Assembly: GCA_964017155.1 (NCBI GenBank)
Contig: OZ024857.1
Location: 39,144,641-39,208,640, forward strand
Direction: 5' to 3'
Length of the DNA stretch: 64,000 bases
DNA from: Oasisia sp. SBJ-2009
Lineage: Eukaryota; Annelida; Polychaeta; Sabellida; Siboglinidae
The position numbers were made by a program, and so were the translations under genes. Of this stretch, positions 52,486 through 64,000 are shown one piece after another. The notes beneath the pieces were generated by a model that was given only the letters and a program-made list of their open reading frames with translations, ran no database searches and was not told the DNA's origin. Numbering within the stretch: position 1 is the stretch's first letter; every line of letters begins with the position of its first letter.

Positions 52486-55400
52486 GCTGTGGGTGGCATT
52501 ATGAGTACAGCAGTAGCAATTATATGGCAGATTTATGAGTGATATTACAGAATATTACAAGCCAGCTTGGTTGAAGCTGACTGTGAAGGTCAGCCATGAG
52601 ACTGGGCCAAAGTGACACCTGAATAGCAAAGTGATCATATATTGTGCCATACTACTTTCTTACACTGATTAAAGAAACACTGTTGGACTAACCTGAAGTG
52701 GGTACATTACTGAGGAGGCTGTAAGGTGAGATTTGACTGTGTGTTAAATTGGTAAAAGGTGAATACTCCTGAATCCTGATGTACATGTCTAACAATAATG
52801 TTGTCAATGCAGCAGGTGTAAGAATATATTCCACAAATTCCACTTCCTTCTTTTTGGCAGTGTCGCTAAAATGTGACAGAGACAGACATAATTGTTTCTG
52901 TGTTTCTCATTGTTACCGTAGTCCATGGCCTTTTCTCCTTGTAGTCCATGGCAGGCCATGGCCTTGATTCAAGTGCTTGGTTTGTCTCCTCTTCTGTTTC
53001 TGTGGTTGCTCCTGCACTGCCCATTACAACACCCACACACTCCCCTGTGTGTGGGTCTCTAGTCTCTACAGCTCTCCTTCCTCCGTGTGTGGTCTCTAGT
53101 CCCTAATACTCTCCATACTCTGCCAAATCGTCTACCCTCCATTCTGAGGGTGTCCTCTTTCTTCTCTAGCCATCCCCCTTGATTACATTTAAGATAATTT
53201 CAAATACCAACAACATTTACATAATCTATCCCCTCCTCTTATGCTGAACCCTGAGAGTGATAAACCTGCATGTTGTGTTTTCCTCATTGCCCTACAGGTT
53301 TCCAGCCTCATTTAGAACTTTGTCAACTTCAGTTCCAGTTTTTGTTTTTAATTACACTTTCATTTCCCAATGACACAATACCATCCCAGCCGTTGGAACG
53401 TCATGATGTGGGAGACTACACAATAAATATTTCTGTCCAAGTCCTCATCCATCTGACTGACACACACTCATACTAATTAATTAGCGGCCAGTTAACGAAC
53501 ACTGCCAGCCATCTGTTGCTAGACACTCGACTAGAACAAAATCAATGGCCAGTGTGTTAGGGTATGTTGGCATTATGCGATGCCATTAAACTAATATGAA
53601 TATATTTATGGTCAGCGCATTCAATCTCAGCCTCGAGACATCTGGACACAACATGCAGCAATGCAGGAATTATGCCAACTCATCATGACACCTTTTTAAC
53701 AGAAATGAAAAACGAAAACTGACCAGACAAGGTGGGGGGGGGTCAGTCAAGGTCAAATTAATCCGAGACAGCTGTTACATGTGACACTGTTATTGTGTGT
53801 TGATTCAAGGTGGCTGTTATTGATGATTCTCAGTCCACTGAGATGAGCCTTCTGAGAACTCAACCAAGCTGTCATCTGCTTGCTTTACAGTCTGGGTTGT
53901 GGTCAGTGGGTGACATTCCCATAGACCTGACTACCTAAGGTACACATGCTAAGGGGCCATCTCAAGGTAGTGATATGTATGTGTTAATTATTAAAGAAAA
54001 CGTATATTTTCACAGGGTGGGAGAATAGATGTTTTATTTAAATATTAAATGTATATTTTCTATAAAAAAAAATTCTGTTATATGTCCATAATGATGTTGA
54101 TATTGAAAGCACTCAGCGAGTTTAATGGTTGAAAATTAAACGTTGTGAAACTACAGGTTGGTGTAATTGAAGGCTTTGTGTAGCATGCAGCCTCAGGGTA
54201 AACCACACTTTTTAGAGACTAAGACTGTAAGCTAACATTTTCATATGCTACCTAATCCCTGGCTCAGTGTAAAGTGGGACTGGAAGTAAGGCCATGTTAA
54301 ACTGATTCCACTCATCCTGGCCTCCCAGTGTCCCGGCTGACTGTCTGTCTCTGATGACTGCTGTCAGACCCAGAGCTACCTCTCTCCACACAGGTTCATG
54401 CGAGCTGTTATGAAATCACTGCCACCTACTCTACAGTCTACACCCACAAACCATGACCTCAGTGGTCAATAGGTAAACACTGGGTATATCTGCCCTAAGA
54501 GTCAGACACCACTGTCTGGGATGTCTGCTATCTCACTGGGCTACTCTGTAAATATGGGGCTCACATAACAGGTGAACTTTTGCTGACGTCCTACGATGTC
54601 TGATCTGTGGTTGTGCAGTAGACTTTAGCAGGCCCCCAGTGGCTGGTGGAATGCTAGACGAATCCAGAAAGATCGCTGGAATGCAGACGACAAGGCTGGA
54701 CCACTGACATGAAGTAGTGCAAGAGATTCAACAATTACGCAGGTGGAGGGCACTTCACCTTACGTGCACAACTATCCGGGTCTCTTTGGCCAGGGTCAAT
54801 CCTGTCACCTTGAGACAGCGATGCCCTAAAGGATTCACAAATAGCTGGGTCTCTTGAGCCAATGGTTGGTTAGTGTGCCAGCTAGTGGAAGTCTCAAGGT
54901 AAAAACGTCAATGTCACCCAAATGATCACACACGCAGCTTCAACCTGCTTCAGGGGGGTGTGCTTATTCCAGGATAGTTTAGTTTACATTTTCTCGGCAT
55001 CGGAATCTTTTTACCCATTGATTCTTTGTGGTTTGGCATTGATACCTTATTTAATTGGTATTTTCTTGGGATCAAAACATTGTATAACATTGCAAATTAT
55101 GTATAACTCTGCAATTATTTGCATATTCTGCATGTGGTAACACTTTGTATTCCACAATAGTGGAATAAATACACATGTTTAATAGTTTTGGAAGTTGCGT
55201 TATATAAATATAAAAAACAAATAAAATACACACTTGCCACTTCCAGCTACCTAACACAACAACTTCTCAATTCCTTGATGTTTACTTATCTCTTATCTGA
55301 TTACTCTAAAAGTTTACTTATGCAACTATCAAAACAACAGTGGGTTTACATTCACCTAAACAACGGAAGTTAGTGCCAGTGAACTTCCAGCCACTCTGGT

Positions 55401-56165
55401 CCTGAAGTCAGTGAAGTGCACTATAAATATGACTAGATAAATAAGAACAAAAACGTATTCAAAAAGACAAAAATTATGCAGTTTTTAAAACTGTAATGAG
55501 TGCGCAGTGTAAATGCATATTATACTGAGTTGTGATACTATACCTAAACGTTCTTGCAGCAATTAGAAATCATTATAACTGAAATACACAGCAATATAAA
55601 AATTCCGAGTAAAGAATTCAGTTCTGGTGAAACCCACACACATGGTAAACCACAGGAGTTATAAAAACACATTTCCTTCCTGCAGTTGACACTGTGACAA
55701 GACCGGTGACATGTGATTCAACTGGCCACGCCTAACTCACATCAAGTTTCACGCACACAGCCTACAGAAACCACGTTGATTTATCACGTTGATTAACTGG
55801 TAAAGTTACAAAACACTCATACTTCCATCCATCATATCTCGGTTTCCACTTTTTCAAACAATTTCTTTTCTACAATTAATGAATGATTATGTAACTTAAT
55901 TTCCGGCTTTTTTCAGCATTACTGAACATTTCTCAGATTAGTCTTTTTTACTTTTAGATCAGAAAATGTAATTTTAGCATATCTAAGATGTATGTTTACC
56001 AGGTAAAGGCTTTCGAGTCATATTAAAAAAAAATTAACATTAGCAGGTAATCACACATCTAGGATATGTAAAACAAAAGTTTGAGATCTAAGTTCACCAC
56101 TAATTGACGGGGCTATGTTGAGACTCTGGCAGAGCTAAGATGTTTGTGAGTCATTCCACAGAAGT

Positions 56166-56458
56166 ATTTGCAACTGATGACCCTTTCTACAAATGCCTGT
56201 AACTGATGATCCTTTCTACACATGCCTGAACTGGTGGTCCTTTCTACACATGCCTGTAACTGATGATCCTTTCTACACATGCCTGTAACTGATGATCCTT
56301 TCTACACATGCCTGTAACTGATGATCCTTTCTACACATGCCTGTAACTGATGATCCTTTCTACACATGCCTGTAACTGATGATCCTTTCTACACATGCCT
56401 GTAACTGATGATCCTTTCTACACATGCCTGTAACTGATGATCCTTTCTACACATGCCT
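56166..56458. repeat. 29-bp tandem array
   Basis: About ten copies with core CATGCCTGTAACTGATGATC followed by CTTTCTACA; the first copies are diverged and the rest nearly identical. Confidence 0.96.
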
Positions 56459-57060
56459 GATGCTGCAATGTCTTCTTACTTATCATCATTTAAACAATTA
56501 AAACTAGTGAGTTTTTCAAACAAGTGTAACTATGAAAGTAAGAAATGGGGGACAAGACCAAGATTATACATTATCCTGTAGTAACCAGACCACAGAAGGG
56601 TTAGGTTAAACCAAATGAAATACACTAAGTACACTTATGAGAGAGGCAAATGCTACACATTTAAACTAAAACAGACGACTTGAGAACATTTCCTCACATG
56701 GCCGGCCATGTGTCCAGTTGCACTGAGCTGTCAGTCTTGAGTCCACCACTGATGGCTGGCCACACAGGGCTAATACAGTCAGGGGGAAACACTGTGGTCC
56801 CTGGTGAGTCTTCACACGCAGCCCAAGATTGCACAGATACCTTCTGGGAACAGTGCTGGTGGGTTCACTGGTGATTCAGGGAAATGATCCCTCACTTTCT
56901 ACCACAGATACCACAGAAGAACAGACAGCCGACTCTGCTTCAGAGGCAGGCTAGGCTGGTGCACAGTGGGCACAGCATCTAGCTGTTGACCACACCAGTC
57001 CGGTGCACTGTGGAACTACCCCCTGTGGTTAGTGACTATAGTACACTGTCTCCCTTGAGT
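56459..57060. other. Spacer between arrays
   Basis: No gene or repeat recognised. Confidence 0.45.
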
Positions 57061-58400
57061 ACACTAATCTGATCCCTTGACATACCAGTCTAATACACTG
57101 TGTCACTTGGTGACACCAGATGACACCAGTCTGATACACTGTTTCACTTTATGACACCAGTCTGATACACTGTTTCCCTTGAAGACACCAGTCTGATACA
57201 CTGTTTCATTTGATGACACCAGTCTGATACACTGTTTCCCTTGAAGACACCATTCTGATACACTGTTTCATTTGATGACACAAGTCTGATACACTGTTTC
57301 ACTTGATGACACCAGTCTGATACACTGTTTCACTTGAAGACACCATTCTGATACACTGTTTCACTTGATGACACCAGTCTGATACACTGTTTCACTTGAT
57401 GACACCAGTCTGATACACTGTTTCACTTGAAGACACCATTCTGATACACTGTTTCACTTGAAGACACCAGTCTGATACACTGTTTCATTTGATGACACAA
57501 GTCTGATACACTGTTTCATTTGATGACACCCGTCTGATACACTGTTTCACTTGATGACACCAGTCTGATACACTGTTTCATTTGATGACACAAGTCTGAT
57601 ACACTGTTTCACTTGATGACACCCGTCTGATCCACTGTTTCACTTGAAGACACCAGTCTGATACACTATTTCACTTGATGACACCAGTCTGATACACTAT
57701 TTCACTTGATGACACCCGTCTGATACACTGTTTCACTTGAAGACACCAGTCTGATACACTATTTCACTTGATGACACCAGTCTGATACACTATTTCACTT
57801 GATGACACCAGTCTGATACACTATTTCACTTGATGACACCAGTTTGATACACTGTTTCACTTGAAGACATCAGTCTGATACACTATTTCACTTGATGACA
57901 CCACTCTGATACACTATTCCACTTGATGACACCAGTCTGATACACTATATCACTTGATGGCACTTGTCTGATACACTGTTTCAATTGATGACACCAGTCT
58001 GATCCACTATTCCACTTGATGATATAAGTCTGATACACTATTTCACTTGATGACACCAGTCTGATACATCGTTTCACTTGATGACACCAGTCTGATACAC
58101 TGTTTCACTTGATGACACCCGTCTGATACACTGTTTCACTTGATGACACCAACCTGATACACTATTTCACTTGATGACACCAGTCTGATACACTATTTCA
58201 CTTGATGACACCAGTCTGATACATCGTTTCACTTGATGACGCCAGTCTGATACACTGTTTCACTTGATGACACCAACCTGATACACTATTTCACTCGATG
58301 ACATAAGTCTGATACACTATTTCACTTGATGACGCCAGTCTGATACACTATTTCACTTGATGACGCCAGTCTGATACATTGTTTCACTTGATGACACCAG
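57061..58400. repeat. 31-bp minisatellite array
   Basis: About 43 copies of a 31-bp unit with core TGATACACTGTTTCACTTGA followed by TGACACCAGTC. Variants (GAAGACACC, ACAAGTC, CTATTTC) recur in patterns suggesting higher-order duplication. Confidence 0.96.
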
Positions 58401-58745
58401 TATCCCTGAGCATACCAGTCTGGTATCCTGTCTCCACTGACCACACCAGCCTAACACACTGTATCCCTTGACCACACCAGCTTGGTATCCTTCTCCATTT
58501 ACCACACTTCTCAAATTACCACACTGATGCACTATCTCTCATGATGACAGACTGGTGTGATGTCTCCATTGACCACACCACTTTGATGCACCATATCCCT
58601 TGACCACAACAGTATGGTATCCTATCTACCCTGACCACATCAGTCTGATGCACTGCATTCCTTGACCATACCAGTCTGAATGTCTGATGCACTATATTTA
58701 TTGACCACAACAGGCTGGTGTCCTGTCTCCATGGACCAATCCAGT
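58401..58745. repeat. Decayed flank of the 31-bp array
   Basis: Irregular copies of ACCACACCAGTCTGGT and CTGTCTCCATTGACC that appear related to the array but have lost regular period. Confidence 0.6.
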
Positions 58746-61334
58746 CTGATGCCCTGAACTATCTGTTTGTGCAACCATACAATCAGTACAGTCACAAACA
58801 AACAGCTGTGTCACCAATGACGTCAATTACATGCTGACAGATCTGACGTCATGTTATCAAAACCTTCCTTATAAATCACTGTAAAGTAGCTGGTTTGTTT
58901 CACTCAGTGTACCCCCAACTAACTGGCAAGGTGTTTTATATAATGGTGCCTGTGTTGTGTGTTTGCAACCTGAACACTGATGCTAATCCAGCACTAGCTA
59001 ATGAGCAGCTAACAGACTGGCCCTGGAAACTGTTTACATCTCCTCTCACAGCACTGCCTGATGACTGACAGACAAGACAGCATAGCATGACCACTGCCCA
59101 GCTCCACAGACCATGTGTTGGTCAGCAAGACTCATTGAATAGAAAGTAGACCACTTTGCACAACAGATGCTGCTACTGAATTTATCACAGCCACAACCAC
59201 AACTGTAGCCACACACAGTACAATAAACACTGGACACTAATGTCATTTATTAGGCTTCCACCGTCATCACTTCCAACTCTCAGGTACAATGGTTACTTAC
59301 TGCACAGACCACTAAGGTCTGTTATTGTGATTACCAGGTAATGTATCTTTAATCGTTAAATGAAACCTTCAATGTCCAGTATAAAGCAATTACTTAAATT
59401 AATAGAAGAAGATTTCTAGGTAATAGGTAAGTAGAAATATAATTTATATTAATGATAAATGTTGATTACAGTAAATAAAGAGTTCACGTGGAAGCGCATC
59501 TGTACTAGTTATTATTAGTGAATGTTTGTTCTCATTTCCATGGAGATAACATGACTAATGAGAGCACTGCTATGTTAACACATGCTTGTGACACAAGTTT
59601 TACTGCAGTCTTCCTGGGCACAGTTTCAGAGATGGTTTAGATCTAGGTAAACAATTATGTAATGCCTCACCAGGTCACAACAAATAGCAGCAAATGTCCC
59701 TCATTCATTGACGGCATACAATTAGTTCAAACACTTGTTACAATTGGGTAATTTTTGTTACATAACTTCAAAAATGTATGATAATTTATTCCAATGATGC
59801 TAGACATGATAACTCATTTAACATTGACAAATTTAAAGGGTGGTTACATCACTATCTGACATCAAGAAGTAGCTTAGCGCAGTGAGTCTGTGACTAGCAC
59901 CTACAGCACAATAACAATGGCATATTTCTTCTCTAAAAAAACAACAAGACACGATACAAACAGCTACTGGGCATACACAGTTGCCGACACAGCTGATCAA
60001 CTCGTCAGGAATCAAGTCAGGAATATACCGCCTCCTTCACAGCTGACTCCGGAACATTTTACTTATTGCTGCTGTCATAATGCACAGCTGACTGCTTTAC
60101 AAATAGTGCATGGGTCAGACATCTTGTACCTCCCTGCACTGAGTGCATCACCATTTATCAGAGAGCGTCCTTTCATAATTAATGAATTACAAAACAGGCA
60201 CATGGCTTAGTGGACACAGGTCAGGGAGGTCAAGTCACAATTTGTCAACATCTGTGTAACTGTGTCCAGTTGTCTGACAATCAGACAGAAACAGCTAGGG
60301 ACAGACAGCACTACTGCAAAGTATAAAAATAACGTCAACAACCTGATAGCCTGGTGGAAAGAACTAACTTACGTAATCAGCCCACAAGTGGGGGGTATCA
60401 GAACCAGCGCAGTGACAACTGAAGGTTCTCATTAACTGTGGCTTCTGAGAAGCACTGACTAAGCAGTCACAAGTCTAACTCAAAGGAAGATTTCAAAGGT
60501 AATATTATCCTTCAAAAAAGTGCATGTACCAAGCTACCTCTTGACAACTTAGGGAACTAGTAGCACACAAGGAAATGGGACACTCGTTGGTTGACAGTGT
60601 GGGGGTGGGGGATGGAGGCTGGGGTAAATGTACTACGTCACCCCACAACATCCTGGAGTGCCTGTCATGACTGACAACTGTAGTACACTGTATAGTACCT
60701 AGTAGTAAATGCCTTTGTTGAACAACCTCATACACCAGCATGAATGTTTCATGAGCAGCCTGCTGATCACTTTACATTAATAATACAAAGTTAACATTAA
60801 AAATGTCCACCTCAATTAACTTAGTCTATCACGAATCAAGTTCGCTAATGTCCAAATCTGTAGGCGGGAATAACTGATCACTTTATGTAACATGGGCTGT
60901 CAGCTTAATAACAGAGTAGCCATGCTAAAATCTCTGCAAGAATGATTACATAGGGTAATTTGTGAAAATGTTAACAAAAATGTTGTTCGATTTCACATAA
61001 ATAAAAAATAACTACACTAACTGAGATAGAATATTAGAAAGATAATTTTTTTTATGAAATGAATAAAAACTAACTGAAGAGCGACTGTTTTTATGATATG
61101 CATATGTCAAATCGCTGTTACATTACTTTTGTAATTAAAACGGAATTAGAGATAAGTCTAGAATGTCATTTGTGAAATGTGGCCTACATGAAGAGACAAT
61201 TTCACAGACATGCTTGCTAATAGGCATCTGCCATGGTGTTTAGCCCAGTGAGCTAATTATGGCTGTATATAATTAACTCAAATGAACTAATAGCTGACAG
61301 TGGCCACTGATGCAATGGGTTTTCTGCAGTGTGT

Positions 61335-61420
61335 CAATACAGCTAGTATTGTGTCACAGTGGTTAATGCATTTGCATTACATCATGCCAGAGTTCAGGGT
61401 TCACAGCCCAGACCAGGCAC
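61335..61420 (+). mobile_element. Possible tRNA-derived SINE head (degenerate)
   Basis: AGTGGTTAATGCATTTGCAT and AGAGTTCAGGGTTCACAGCC have the order and spacing of a tRNA A box, anticodon arm and B box. It is not similar by eye to families A or B and has no second copy in the window. Confidence 0.35.
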
Positions 61421-61932
61421 GATTTATTGGATCTAAAAATCTGGTGGTCAGGTCAACACAGGGGAATATGGGACCCTTGTGGCTTCAGTAATCATGGGTA
61501 ATCATGTTCACATGATTCCTCTCATATTAATTGGGAACATAAAAGATGCACTGAGAAGACAGTCCACCAGGAGGGCAAGCACCTCCACGACAGCAGAGAC
61601 AGGTCAACTTGGGGTTAGGTGACACTGAGACAATTAAGACAATGGAGAGATACAACAACAATGCATATCAATGAGAGTAATTCTGGTCAATGTCACATCG
61701 GCTACATTTAAAAATTCCTACATTGAATGGTGCTGTCCTGAGGCAACATACCAGTTTTATATTAATATTAACGTGTAAAACATTTTCATTTCACATTTTT
61801 CTGTATACATTTTGTTGAACAAAGTATGGTAATTTGCATATTGGAGTTTTTATTTTGAAGTTAAAATATTTAATCCATTAATGAGATACAAGTAACAAAA
61901 TGTAATTGGTATATTTGGCATAATGAGTTAGG

Positions 61933-61957
61933 CTAACTCTCTTGACAAGAGAGTTAG
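61933..61957. other. Perfect 11-bp hairpin
   Basis: CTAACTCTCTT and AAGAGAGTTAG separated by GAC. A simple inverted repeat with no T tract or other sign of function. Confidence 0.7.
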
Positions 61958-63130
61958 TGTTTCCAACCATTTTACCAACTTAGTATATTTCACTGTGAAA
62001 TATGACAAAAACAGATGTATTTTAAAGCCATCAGTTTTAGTTTCACTCTGAGGGATATATTCACATGTTGCATGTGATATCACATAGGACATTACACATT
62101 CAGATAAAACACGATGTCACATGTAAGATGATATATGATCGTATCTACCTATCCATTACACAATACTATACCTTAAGGCTGACATGAACACCTGATACAC
62201 ATCAAATTACACACATAATATCACAAACAATGTTTAACAGGTCACAAACAATGTCATACACAACATTAGTTACGTCACATGTAACTTGAACAAAACAGTA
62301 CAGAAACACTACCTTGTCAAAATCTTTACATAAGGAACCTGTTTGATGCATTCACCACTTGAATATTGAGACGTTGAATAAAACATTGCCTAGTTGTGGT
62401 AGTGGCTGCTTGTCTAGCTACTTGGGGGTTTACCACAGAGCCTGCACACGTGATTACATTATTAACTCTGGCTTGGTTCCTACTCAATCACCAATTAAAC
62501 CTTCCAAACAGATAGCCCAAGGGCTGAGAGCTTGCTGGTCAACCTAGCCTACACTGGGGCCTTCATACAGTGCAATTGTGTAGTGATGCCAACACTTGGT
62601 AGCCTGCCTAATTAGCTTATTTCAGTTTCACTCATTCTGACTTAGTGCCTGTGTCTAAAGGCAACATCTCATCTGAGTGGCAGATATCTATGAAATGTAC
62701 CATTTGAAAGTATATTATTGATCAATCTATTAAAAGAGGGTAAGTTCTAATGTCTTATAGTTATACGTCCTTCGCAATGCGTAACTTGACTAGAAATCAT
62801 TCAGCCATGCTAAAATTACTGAACAAGTTAACTTGACTGCAGGTTGGATGTCCTACCCACTGGCCAGGGTTACTGTGGCCCACGATATACTACCACGGGG
62901 CACAGTGAACTGGGCCTACCTGTGCTAATGAAATCATCTGTCAATAGTTGAGTTTTGTTGACAAATCTCCAGTGTCACACTAATCTCCGGGTCAACATTT
63001 TCAAAACCTGGCCCTATTTTACACTGCCAATCTAGTTCTGATGATTCATATTAAATTCCCTGTCAACATTCTGGTTTCATGTTGACTTTGTAGTTTACCA
63101 ACTATCTGATAGTAACATGTCATATATTTC

Positions 63131-64000
63131 TTAGCATTCTCACTGTCACTACCTCACAGTCACACCTGTCTAAGCATTCTCACTGTCGCTACCTCACAGT
63201 CACACCTGTCTAAGCATTCTCACTGTCGCTACCTCACAGTCACACCTGTCTAAGCATTCTCACTGTCGCTACCTCACAGTCACACCTGTCTAAGCATTCT
63301 CACTGTCGCTACCTCACAGTCACACCTGTCTAAGCATTCTCACTGTCGCTACCTCACAGTCACACCTGTCTAAGCATTCTCACTGTCGCTACCTCACAGT
63401 CACACCTGTCTAAGCATTCTCACTGTCGCTACCTCACAGTCACACCTGTCTAAGCATTCTCACTGTCGCTACCTCACAGTCACACCTGTCTAAGCATTCT
63501 CACTGTCGCTACCTCACAGTCACACCTGTCTAAGCATTCTCACTGTCGCTACCTCACAGTCACACCTGTCTAAGCATTCTCACTGTCGCTACCTCACAGT
63601 CACACCTGTCTAAGCATTCTCACTGTCGCTACCTCACAGTCACACCTGTCTAAGCATTCTCACTGTCGCTACCTCACAGTCACACCTGTCTAAACATTCT
63701 CACTGTCGCTACCTCACAGTCACACCTGTCTAAGCATTCTCACTGTCGCTACCTCACAGTCACACCTGTCTAAGCATTCTCACTGTCGCTACCTCACAGT
63801 CACACCTGTCTAAGCATTCTCACTGTCGCTACCTCACAGTCACACCTGTCTAAGCATTCTCACTGTCGCTACCTCACAGTCACACCTGTCTAAGCATTCT
63901 TACTGTCGCTACCTCACAGTCACACCTGTCTAAGCATTCTCACTGTCGCTACCTCACAGTCACACCTGTCTAAACATTCTTACTGTCGCTACCTCACAGT
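63131..64000. repeat. 40-bp satellite array, runs off the window
   Basis: About 22 head-to-tail copies of a 40-bp unit with core GCATTCTCACTGTCGCTACC followed by TCACAGTCACACCTGTCTAA. Units are almost identical (isolated changes such as AACATTCT or TTACTGTC). The array continues beyond base 64000. There are no spacers, so it is not a CRISPR array. Confidence 0.98.

Larger units (their letters stand above)
47594..56165. other. 5' flank of SLC4, no gene recognised
   Basis: Probably contains the SLC4 promoter and any non-coding first exon, but I cannot place them. Apart from the repeats listed separately, no coding exon, RNA gene or mobile element was recognised in these 8.6 kb. Confidence 0.45.
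58746..63130. other. Intergenic, no gene seen
   Basis: AT-rich sequence. A frame of 97 codons from ATG 59917 to 60210 has no recognisable domain. Contains a tRNA-like SINE relic and a perfect hairpin listed separately. Confidence 0.45.

Noticed and set aside
59890..60210. 106-residue plus frame
   Set aside because: Begins at GTG, its first ATG is at 59917, no domain is visible, and base composition is like the surrounding non-coding DNA.
63131..64000. CRISPR array
   Set aside because: Contiguous 40-bp direct repeats without unique spacers, in an animal genome.

Overview
The window is nuclear DNA of an animal, most likely an invertebrate. It is AT-rich, its genes are split into short exons with GT-AG splice sites, and it is dense in introns, minisatellites, SINEs, LINE remnants and small DNA transposons. 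I see no bacterial, phage or viral genes. The phylum cannot be fixed from the sequence alone.

There are two genes, and they converge. MRPL10 (mitochondrial ribosomal protein uL10m) lies on the plus strand at 10823-16317, with five coding exons encoding 249 residues. On the minus strand, 47459-20673 holds a Na+-coupled bicarbonate transporter of the SLC4 family (NBC/NDCBE/NDAE1 type) in 21 core coding exons (1172 residues). Three further in-frame cassette exons of 90, 21 and 27 nt are predicted; with all of them the protein would be 1218 residues. In both genes the reading-frame phase closes at every junction and the total length is divisible by three, which independently supports the exon calls.

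Layout: 1-10.4 kb is intergenic with a TTAA-flanked MITE, a decamer satellite and SINEs. 10.4-16.4 kb is the MRPL10 promoter and gene, with a 949-bp hAT-type element and a large AT palindrome in intron 2. 16.7-20.7 kb lies between the gene 3' ends and carries a second, inverted copy of the MITE. 20.7-47.6 kb is the SLC4 gene, whose introns are full of minisatellites. 47.6-64 kb is the 5' flank of SLC4, without a recognisable gene, and contains 29-, 31- and 40-bp tandem arrays; the last runs off the window end.

The most notable features are: (1) short tandem duplications lying on or beside splice sites of the SLC4 gene (exon 1 donor triplicated with a 56-bp period, exon 18 acceptor triplicated with an in-frame 81-bp period, a 69-bp duplication beside a probable GC donor of exon 12, and arrays close to exons 9 and 5b); (2) a run of three phase 1-1 cassette exons in the cytoplasmic domain; (3) a TTAA-flanked MITE family whose two copies both keep a roughly 110-codon open frame; (4) two tRNA-derived SINE families and a dispersed unclassified repeat. 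I found no convincing new multi-gene system.
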